From: Bacteroidetes bacterium UBA6161
Lineage (GTDB): Bacteria; Bacteroidota; Bacteroidia; NS11-12g; UBA955
Length of the DNA stretch: 8,775 nt
Direction: 5' to 3'
NCBI GenBank assembly: GCA_002422315.1
Contig: DIUJ01000042.1
Coordinates: 1 to 8,775, forward strand
The notes below the pieces were generated by a model. The model was not told the DNA's origin. It did not search any database and was given only the letters and a program-made list of their open reading frames with translations. Both the position numbers and the translations under genes were made by a program. This document shows positions 1 through 5,674 of this stretch, piece after piece. How positions within the stretch are numbered: position 1 is the stretch's first letter; each line of letters begins with the position of its first letter.

Positions 1-323
1 TCGCCTCCTTTTATGGTATCATAAAACAAACGGTACACAGAGTCGCCGTCGTTTTGATAGTTTTTAGCTGCATTAATACCTCCTTGAGCAGCAATAGAGT
101 GTGCCCTTCTTGGAGAATCCTGAAAGCAAAATGCTTTAACTTTATAGCCCATTTCGGCAAGAGTTGCAGCAGCCGAGGCACCTGCAAGACCTGTACCTAC
201 TACAATAACGTCTATTTGTCTTTTGTTAGCTGGGTTTACCAATCTAACAGAATTTTTATGTTTACTCCATTTGTCGGCTAAAGGCCCCTCCGGAATTCTT
301 GAGTTTAATTTATCGCTTGTCAT
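1..323 (-). CDS. sdhA: Succinate dehydrogenase/fumarate reductase flavoprotein subunit, N-terminal part (gene cut by window edge)
   Basis: Only the first 107 codons are in the window; the gene continues past position 1. The translation shows a dinucleotide-binding motif, VVGTGLAGASAAATLAE (about residues 41-57), at the start of the FAD-binding domain, then the family signature RRAHSIAAQGGINAAKN (72-88). His75 in that signature is at the position that in this family carries the covalent FAD. The protein is the catalytic flavoprotein of the membrane complex, oxidising succinate to fumarate on the cytoplasmic face (or the reverse). The start ATG is 24 bases after the sdhC stop codon on the same strand, so the two are very probably co-transcribed. 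There is no Shine-Dalgarno sequence, only an A/T-rich run before the ATG, which is normal in this phylum. sdhB would be expected next, to the left of the window. The assignment is firm; the direction of the physiological reaction cannot be read from this fragment. Confidence 0.96.
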   Translation of the reverse strand, partial: MTSDKLNSRIPEGPLADKWSKHKNSVRLVNPANKRQIDVIVVGTGLAGASAAATLAEMGYKVKAFCFQDSPRRAHSIAAQGGINAAKNYQNDGDSVYRLFYDTIKGG

Positions 324-347
324 TTTTATTTAAACTTTACTTAACTA

Positions 348-1112
348 TTAATTTAAAAACATGTAAACAGGTATAATTGCAAATGCCAAAGGCACAATTA
401 CTGCCATAACAATACCCAAAGACCTAATTAATGGGTTGTATTTGGGATGGTTTATACCAAGGCTTTGAAAAGCACTTGCAAACCCATGCCACAAATGGAA
501 CATAATTGCAAACATGCTTAATACATAGAAAATCACAAAAATCACATTGCTAAATGTTTCTTTTACTTTCAGATACAGGTCTTTTGCGATTAAAACTTGG
601 TGTGTCTCAGAAACAATATTTACCGATTTTGTTACCCCAGAAATCTCTTCTACATTTATTTGTTCTGGATTAGCAAATTCAATGGTATATTTTTTCCAAG
701 GGGTTTCGCCAAATTTGTAGCTAAACCAAAAATCGCTCATGTGCACTACTATGAATGCCAAAATGATTGTACCTAAAATACCCATGTTTCTTGATGTCCA
801 GTGGCTGTTGCTATTGCCTGCATCCACAGCATATTTCACATTTCTGGTTTTTTTATTTTCTACAGCCAAGGCCAAACCTTTTACAGCGTGAAGAATAATA
901 ATAGCATACAAACCCCAAGAAACTGTTTTGATCAGAGGATTTGTGGTCATAAATACCGCATAAGCATTGAATGAAAAACCTGAATCTGCTTTCAGAAGCT
1001 GAAGGTTTCCTATTAAATGCACCACAAGAAAACTTGTTAAAAACAATCCAGTCAGCGACATAAGTAGTTTTTTGCCGATACTTGAATTAAAAATTGATAG
1101 AATTGAGCTCAT
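348..1112 (-). CDS. sdhC: Succinate dehydrogenase cytochrome b subunit (b558 type, probably dihaem)
   Basis: A 254-residue integral membrane protein with five predicted transmembrane helices, near residues 15-36, 62-84, 109-131, 187-212 and 228-252. It anchors the dehydrogenase and passes electrons between the iron-sulphur subunit and menaquinone through haem. Candidate axial haem ligands sit inside helices: His32 (VVHLIGN), His75 (LHAVKG), His124 (VVHMSDFW) and His206 or His209 (MFHLWHGF). This matches the one-chain dihaem arrangement of the Bacillus/Wolinella type. The N-terminal SSIGKKLLMSLTGLFL and the HGF-SAFQSLG segment after helix 4 are characteristic of the family. The loop between helices 3 and 4 (about 133-186) seems longer than I expect for this family. 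It is followed after 24 bases by sdhA, and the order C-A-(B) is the usual one in Bacteroidota. The start at 1112 gives a sensible amphipathic N-terminus; I see no better alternative. Confidence 0.93.
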   Translation of the reverse strand: MSSILSIFNSSIGKKLLMSLTGLFLTSFLVVHLIGNLQLLKADSGFSFNAYAVFMTTNPLIKTVSWGLYAIIILHAVKGLALAVENKKTRNVKYAVDAGNSNSHWTSRNMGILGTIILAFIVVHMSDFWFSYKFGETPWKKYTIEFANPEQINVEEISGVTKSVNIVSETHQVLIAKDLYLKVKETFSNVIFVIFYVLSMFAIMFHLWHGFASAFQSLGINHPKYNPLIRSLGIVMAVIVPLAFAIIPVYMFLN

Positions 1113-1144
1113 AATATAATGTTGTCTGTAGTTATTTTCGTTCG

Positions 1145-1152
1145 CAAATTTA
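1145..1152 (-). promoter_or_regulatory. Candidate -7 promoter box for sdhC-sdhA
   Basis: Read on the minus strand, this is TAAATTTG, an exact match to the Bacteroidota -7 consensus TAnnTTTG, about 33 bases upstream of the sdhC ATG. No TTTG-type -33 element is well placed: the nearest TTTG (1164-1167) is only 11 bases away. The call therefore rests on the -7 box and its position. The octamer is AT-rich and can arise by chance. Confidence 0.4.
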
Positions 1153-1246
1153 TCATTCTAGTTCAAATAGTGTGTTTTTTTACACCAATTTTACATAATT
1201 TAAATTTGTTCTATTTTAGAAAGCAAACAAGCTAAGTTTAAAAATG

Positions 1247-1277
1247 TTTCAAGATATAAGCTATTTACTTAGATTTG
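1247..1277 (+). promoter_or_regulatory. Candidate promoter for pyrD
   Basis: TAGATTTG at 1270-1277 matches the TAnnTTTG -7 box. TTTC at 1247-1250, a one-base variant of the TTTG -33 element, lies 19 bases upstream, which is the usual spacing. Transcription would start around 1283 and give a leader of about 15 bases before the pyrD ATG at 1298. A second TAnnTTTG match, TAAATTTG at 1201-1208, is farther away and has no good -33 partner. Confidence 0.5.
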
Positions 1278-1297
1278 CGGCCCATTAACAGGTATTT

Positions 1298-2323
1298 ATG
1301 TTTAAATTTTTTCGACAAATCCTATTTCTTTTCTCTCCAGAAAAAGCACACTATCTCACACTTGATTTCCTAAGTTTTATCTTAAATATTCCTGGAGGAA
1401 AATTTTTACTGTCTTTGGCCTTTCCTAAACCCATTTCGCAAAGAGTAGAAGTAAACGGCATCTCTTTTCCAAACCCCGTAGGCTTGGCTGCTGGCTTTGA
1501 TAAAGATGGCAAATATCTTAAAGTATGGCAGGCGCTTGGTTTTGGTTATGTAGAAGTAGGAACTGTTACACCCTTGGCACAAGAGGGCAATCCCAAACCT
1601 AGGCTTTTTAGGCTTCCTGAAGACAAAGCGATAATAAATAGAATGGGGTTTAACAATATGGGTTTGCTGCAATTACAGAATCAACTTAAAAACAGGCCAG
1701 AAGGCTTGGTTGTAGGCGGAAACATAGGCAAAAACAAAATCACACCCAATGCAATAGCACACGAAGACTACTTGAAATGCTTTGTAGAACTGTATGCCTA
1801 TGTAGATTACTTTACCGTAAATATTAGCTCCCCAAATACTCCTGGTCTCAGAGATTTACAAACCGTAGAATCTGTGTCTGGAATACTTGGCCCTCTTGTA
1901 GAACATAGGAAAAAGCTGGTTGAAAAAGGAAGCACATACAAACCTATTTTCTTGAAATTAGCTCCAGATATGGCAGAAGAGGACCTTATAGAAATTGTTA
2001 AATTTGTGAACGACTCGGAAATAGAAGGGCTAGTAATGGGCAATACTACTCTACAAAGAAATGGCCTTGTTTCTCCAAATGCTTCTGAAACAGGAGGACT
2101 AAGCGGAAAACCTCTCATAGGGCTTTCTAATACCATGCTCCAAATCTGTGCAAGCAATCTTGCAGAACATAAAACACTGATAGGAGTAGGTGGTATACTC
2201 TGCGGAAAAGATGCAAAAACTAAAAAAGAGATAGGTGCACATTTGGTACAAGTGTACACAGGGTTTATATACGAAGGGCCATCACTAATACATGCTTCTT
2301 GTTTAGAATGGAATAAAAACTAA
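1298..2323 (+). CDS. pyrD: Dihydroorotate dehydrogenase, quinone-dependent (class 2)
   Basis: A 341-residue enzyme that oxidises dihydroorotate to orotate in pyrimidine synthesis, using FMN and passing electrons to membrane quinone. The N-terminal 45 residues form the short hydrophobic/amphipathic extension that marks class 2 enzymes and docks them on the inner membrane. Family motifs follow in order: NPVGLAAGFDKDGK (59-72), VEVGTVTP and GNPKPRLFRL (85-106), INRMGFNN (113-120), NISSPNTPGLR (175-185), GNTT (248-251), GGLSGKPL (266-273), GVGGI (296-300) and QVYTGF (318-323). Ser178 in NISSPN is in the position of the catalytic base serine of class 2 enzymes (Cys in class 1). The FMN phosphate is expected to bind at the GGLSG and GVGGI loops. 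Length is normal for the class. It stands alone, divergent from sdhC, with no other pyr gene in view. The ATG at 1298 fits the promoter candidate just upstream. Confidence 0.97.
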   Translation: MFKFFRQILFLFSPEKAHYLTLDFLSFILNIPGGKFLLSLAFPKPISQRVEVNGISFPNPVGLAAGFDKDGKYLKVWQALGFGYVEVGTVTPLAQEGNPKPRLFRLPEDKAIINRMGFNNMGLLQLQNQLKNRPEGLVVGGNIGKNKITPNAIAHEDYLKCFVELYAYVDYFTVNISSPNTPGLRDLQTVESVSGILGPLVEHRKKLVEKGSTYKPIFLKLAPDMAEEDLIEIVKFVNDSEIEGLVMGNTTLQRNGLVSPNASETGGLSGKPLIGLSNTMLQICASNLAEHKTLIGVGGILCGKDAKTKKEIGAHLVQVYTGFIYEGPSLIHASCLEWNKN

Positions 2324-2363
2324 CTCACTTTTTGTTTTTCCTGCTCACAAGGAAACTTTTTTG

Positions 2364-2371
2364 TACCTTTG
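2364..2371 (+). promoter_or_regulatory. Candidate -7 promoter box for the secreted propeller/PKD protein gene
   Basis: TACCTTTG is an exact TAnnTTTG match ending 13 bases before the ATG at 2385. A TTTC at 2337-2340 (23 bases upstream) is a weak -33 candidate; a true TTTG at 2331-2334 is 29 bases away, which is long. If the box is used, transcription starts near 2376 and the leader is only around 10 bases. That would rule out the in-frame TTG at 2361 as the start codon, since it would lie upstream of the transcript. Confidence 0.5.
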
Positions 2372-2384
2372 TTTTTCTAAGAAC

Positions 2385-5300
2385 ATGAAAAAACCCTTGT
2401 TGTTTCTTTGGTTACTCTGCATTTCGTTTGGGCTTTTAGCTGAAACATTGCCGCCTGTTTCCCAATGGCAACTAGTAAAAAACGAGGGACAATGGCCGTC
2501 TCCTTTTTTGTATAGAGCCCAATTGCCCAATGCTTGGTTTTATTTACATCACAATGGTTATACGCTCAAAATAAACGACCCAAAAGAACAAGATTTTATA
2601 CGCGAAAAACTGCACCACAAACACTTTAAACTTGACTCTTCTTTTAGTTTAAATTACCATGCCATTCGATTTACATGGATACATACTGCGGGGTCCGACA
2701 GTATTGTAGCGAAAGAAAAACACCCTTTTTACCACAACTATTTTTTGGGAAACGATGCAGATAGATGGAAGGGAAAAGTAGAGGTTGCCAAAAGCTTGGG
2801 TATTTCGAATATATACCCGGGGGTGGATTGGAAACTCACAGGGGAAAACTTTTTACCAAAACACGAACTACATGTTTCTCCCTACCAAAGTACAAGCCAA
2901 ATTGCTTTTACCATAGAGGGGGCTGATAGTTTTTGGATAAACAAACAAGGCGATTTAATTTTAAAAACCTCCTTAGGCTTAATCAAAGAAACTAAACCAA
3001 TTAGTTGGCAAATTGTAAAAGGTAAAAAACAATACATTAAATGCTCTTTCGAAATTAACAAAGAAGAAAATTGTATACAGTATAAAATAGGAAAGTATAA
3101 CCCAAGCTTGACCCTTGTTATTGACCCATTGTTGGTTTTTTCTACTTACTCTGGTTCTGTGGGCGATAATTTTGGCTTTACCGCAACTTACGACTCCCAG
3201 GGCAATTTGTATGCAGGAGGGGTTGTAGACGGCGACGATGGCGACTACCCAACTACGATAGGGGCTTTTCAGATGAATTATGGAGGAAGTCCTTTAGGGC
3301 AGTTTCCGGTGAATCTTCCTTGTGACATGTCCATAAGCAAATACAGCAGCAATGGCACCTCTTTGCTTTATGCCACTTATTTAGGTGGCAACCAAAACGA
3401 GCACCCCCATAGCTTGGTGGTAGACAAACAAGACAACTTAATCGTTTTTGGAACAAGCAATTCTCGAAATTTTCCTGTAGATAGCTTGGGCTATGATACT
3501 TCTTCCAATGGTGGATACGATATTGTTTTAGTAAAGCTAAGTAAAGATGGCTCTAGTCTTCTTAGTGGTACTTATTTGGGAGGCCGGTTTAATGATGGAA
3601 TAAATGACGGAGCGCTTCGGTTTAACTATGCCGACGACTTTAGAGGAGATGTGTACGTAGACCAAAACAATCAGGTTTTTTTAGCCACCTGCTCTAAATC
3701 TTTTGATTTCCCGACAACTGGTACAAAAAGTTTTCAGGGAAATAGCGATGCTTTAGTCTTAAGCATGGACTCAAGTTTGCAACAACTTTTGTGGAGTAAT
3801 TTATATGGAGGCCTTGGAGAAGATGCTGCATATTCGGTAAAAGTAATAGACACCATGGTTTTTGTTGCAGGAGGAACTACTAGCCCACAGCTATACCAAA
3901 GCACCTATAATGGCGGTACCGCAGATGGGTTTTTGGCTAGGTTAAATATTTCCTCTGGAGAGGTAAATGCTTTTACTTATTTTGGCACCCCTTTTTACGA
4001 CCAAGTCTATTTCATAGATTTTGATTCCAAAAACAACATTTATTTTAGTGGACAAACCCAAGGAGCAATAGCTCGCAGCCCAGATACTTATGGCCAAGAC
4101 AATACTGGTCAGTTTATTGGAAAATACAGTTTCGATTTAGACTCTATATTGCTGCTCACCACTTTTGGTACTAGAACAGCTTCCTCTGGGAACAATAGGA
4201 AACCCGACTTGTCTCCCTCTGCTTTTTTAGTAGACAAATGCGACAATATATATTTTTCCGGATGGGGTTCTCGGATATTTGGCGAAAACAATATAGGCAG
4301 TACATTTGGACTACCGGTCTCTGCTGATGCCATTCAGAAAACCACGGACAACAATGACTTTTACCTAATTGTACTTAGTAGGGAGCTCAAAAAACTAGCC
4401 TATGCCACCTACTTTGGGGGTACCCAGTCGGAAGACCATGTAGATGGAGGCACAAGCCGTTTTGACAAAGAAGGGATAATATACCAATCGGTATGCGCTA
4501 GCTGCCCAAGTGCACCTGGTCAATTTTTTGTAAGTGATTTTTTAACCACTCCTGGAGTAATTTTTCCGCAAAACTTAAGTAGAAGATGCAGCAATGCTGC
4601 TTTTAAAATCGACTTTCAGGTTACAAAAGATATAGTTGCAAGTTTTGATACAGAACCCAAAAGAGGTTGTAGTCCATTAGAAGTTAAATTTAACAATACC
4701 AGCAATGGTGGGATAAAGTATTTTTGGGATTTTGGCAATGGCAAAACAGATACTTCTAGGAGTCCTAGTCATAGATTTACGCAAGAAGGTATATACACGG
4801 TAAAACTTATTGTATACGATGAGTTTACATGCAATGAAATAGATTCTGCTTTCGACACCATACAGGTACTAGGTGGTGCGCAACCCTCTTTCGAAGTAGA
4901 ATTACAGCCGTGTGAATTAGAAGTAAGAATAAAAAACACAACAAATGAAGGCTATAGTCCCATTTGGTATTTTGGAAATGGAGACAGCAGCTTAGACCTA
5001 AACCCAACATATAAATACCCTTATGGTGGGATGTATAAAATAACCTTAAAAATAATAGACAACAACAGCGACTGTCCCGATACCGTAAGTAAAATAATCG
5101 CTTTCCCTGCCAACCCTTTTTCCGACCCACAAATCCCCAATGTATTTACCCCCAACAACGACAACCTAAACGATTGCTACAGAATACTTGGTTTGTCGGA
5201 AGAGTGTGAATCTGGAGAACTGTTTATTTATAATCGGTGGGGAGATGTAGTTTACAATGGGAAAGTTCCAGAGGAATGTTGGAATGGGAAATTTAAGAAC

Positions 5301-5411
5301 CAAGGAAACGAAATGCCAGAAGGGGTTTACTATTACCTTTTGGTAACCGACAGAAATGGCAATCCTGGAGTTACGGTTCATGGTGTGGTACATTTAATTA
5401 GGGGGAAGTAA
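2385..5411 (+). CDS. Secreted propeller and PKD-domain protein with type IX secretion type B C-terminal sorting domain
   Basis: 1008 residues from the ATG at 2385. The frame is open back to a TTG at 2361, but the ATG gives a textbook signal peptide: MKK, then a hydrophobic core to about residue 18, with likely cleavage after GLLA at 19. Regions in order: an N-terminal domain starting at NEGQWP (33-38) with a conserved YPGVDWKL stretch (144-151), as seen at the head of many Bacteroidota surface proteins; a region of about 250-710 with seven recurrences of an F/Y-x-T/G-Y-x-GG strand pattern (SBBP-like), such as LLYATYLGG and LAYATYFGG, probably a beta-propeller; PKD domain 1 (about 750-828, YFWDFGNG); PKD domain 2 (about 832-908, WYFGNG); and a C-terminal domain (915-1008) with IPNVFTPNNDNLND, FIYNRWGDVVY, CWNGKF and PEGVYYYLL. 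That last domain is the gliding-motility-associated type B sorting signal, so the protein should cross the outer membrane by type IX secretion. Ligand and function are unknown; adhesion or surface display is inference. It follows pyrD by 61 bases but appears to have its own promoter. Confidence 0.93.
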   Translation: MKKPLLFLWLLCISFGLLAETLPPVSQWQLVKNEGQWPSPFLYRAQLPNAWFYLHHNGYTLKINDPKEQDFIREKLHHKHFKLDSSFSLNYHAIRFTWIHTAGSDSIVAKEKHPFYHNYFLGNDADRWKGKVEVAKSLGISNIYPGVDWKLTGENFLPKHELHVSPYQSTSQIAFTIEGADSFWINKQGDLILKTSLGLIKETKPISWQIVKGKKQYIKCSFEINKEENCIQYKIGKYNPSLTLVIDPLLVFSTYSGSVGDNFGFTATYDSQGNLYAGGVVDGDDGDYPTTIGAFQMNYGGSPLGQFPVNLPCDMSISKYSSNGTSLLYATYLGGNQNEHPHSLVVDKQDNLIVFGTSNSRNFPVDSLGYDTSSNGGYDIVLVKLSKDGSSLLSGTYLGGRFNDGINDGALRFNYADDFRGDVYVDQNNQVFLATCSKSFDFPTTGTKSFQGNSDALVLSMDSSLQQLLWSNLYGGLGEDAAYSVKVIDTMVFVAGGTTSPQLYQSTYNGGTADGFLARLNISSGEVNAFTYFGTPFYDQVYFIDFDSKNNIYFSGQTQGAIARSPDTYGQDNTGQFIGKYSFDLDSILLLTTFGTRTASSGNNRKPDLSPSAFLVDKCDNIYFSGWGSRIFGENNIGSTFGLPVSADAIQKTTDNNDFYLIVLSRELKKLAYATYFGGTQSEDHVDGGTSRFDKEGIIYQSVCASCPSAPGQFFVSDFLTTPGVIFPQNLSRRCSNAAFKIDFQVTKDIVASFDTEPKRGCSPLEVKFNNTSNGGIKYFWDFGNGKTDTSRSPSHRFTQEGIYTVKLIVYDEFTCNEIDSAFDTIQVLGGAQPSFEVELQPCELEVRIKNTTNEGYSPIWYFGNGDSSLDLNPTYKYPYGGMYKITLKIIDNNSDCPDTVSKIIAFPANPFSDPQIPNVFTPNNDNLNDCYRILGLSEECESGELFIYNRWGDVVYNGKVPEECWNGKFKNQGNEMPEGVYYYLLVTDRNGNPGVTVHGVVHLIRGK

Positions 5412-5423
5412 GACGTTTCTCTT

Positions 5424-5487
5424 TGCTATCCTTAGAGTTCCTCAAGGCTCGAAGGATTTAAAAGTATAGTCCTAGACTACATTATAA
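5424..5487. repeat. Two-hairpin palindromic repeat, copy 1
   Basis: Hairpin A: ATCCTTAGAG (5428-5437) pairs with CTCGAAGGAT (5448-5457), nine of ten pairs with one A-G mismatch, around a 10-base loop that itself holds CCT/AGG. Hairpin B: TATAGTC (5465-5471) with GACTACA (5475-5481), one mismatch, 3-base loop. The unit begins 12 bases after the stop codon of the plus-strand gene. It could act as a terminator or transcript stabiliser between the two convergent genes, but there is no clean T-run. It resembles REP-type intergenic elements; the family is not identified. Confidence 0.8.
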
Positions 5488-5507
5488 TAATCTTAGGGTT
5501 AAAACTC

Positions 5508-5576
5508 TGCTATCCGTAGAGTTCCGTAGGGCTCTACGGATTTGCAATGATGTGTAGTCTTGGACTACATTGTTAT
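5508..5576. repeat. Two-hairpin palindromic repeat, copy 2
   Basis: Same architecture as the copy 84 bases earlier, and better preserved. Hairpin A: ATCCGTAGAG (5512-5521) pairs perfectly with CTCTACGGAT (5532-5541). Hairpin B: TGTAGTC (5553-5559) pairs perfectly with GACTACA (5563-5569) around TTG. Between the copies, stem pair 5 of hairpin A changes from T-A to G-C, a compensatory change. Copy 2 has four extra bases between the hairpins. Both copies start with TGCTATCC. Confidence 0.85.
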
Positions 5577-5579
5577 ATT

Positions 5580-5626
5580 AAACCTGTAAGGTTTTTATTC
5601 TTTGTCGCTAAAACCTTATAGGTTTT
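5580..5626. repeat. Paired AAACCT/AGGTTT palindromes between convergent genes, possible terminator
   Basis: AAACCTGTAAGGTTT (5580-5594) and AAAACCTTATAGGTTTT (5610-5626) are each self-complementary around a 3-base centre. They are also complementary to each other apart from one wobble/mismatch position, giving a 15-base stem over a 15-base loop. It lies 48 bases beyond the stop codon of the minus-strand receptor gene and could terminate that transcript. The T-runs flanking the stems are short, so termination is inferred from position and symmetry only. Confidence 0.7.
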
Positions 5627-5674
5627 CTTCCTCAATTTATTGGCAGCCCTGCAACAAGACATTTTACCCCTCTC

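Noticed and set aside
54..281. 75-codon plus-strand open frame opposite sdhA
   Set aside because: It is antisense to a strongly conserved flavoprotein coding sequence and has no recognisable features.
1232..1272. CTAAGT ... ACTTAG inverted repeat upstream of pyrD as an operator
   Set aside because: Six-base arms 29 bases apart in AT-rich DNA are easily found by chance, and it partly overlaps the promoter candidate without other support.
1807..2259. 150-codon minus-strand open frame opposite pyrD
   Set aside because: It is antisense to conserved pyrD motifs; the low-complexity translation is a shadow of that gene.
2324..2384. Terminator between pyrD and the secreted protein gene
   Set aside because: T-runs are present, but I find no stem before them.
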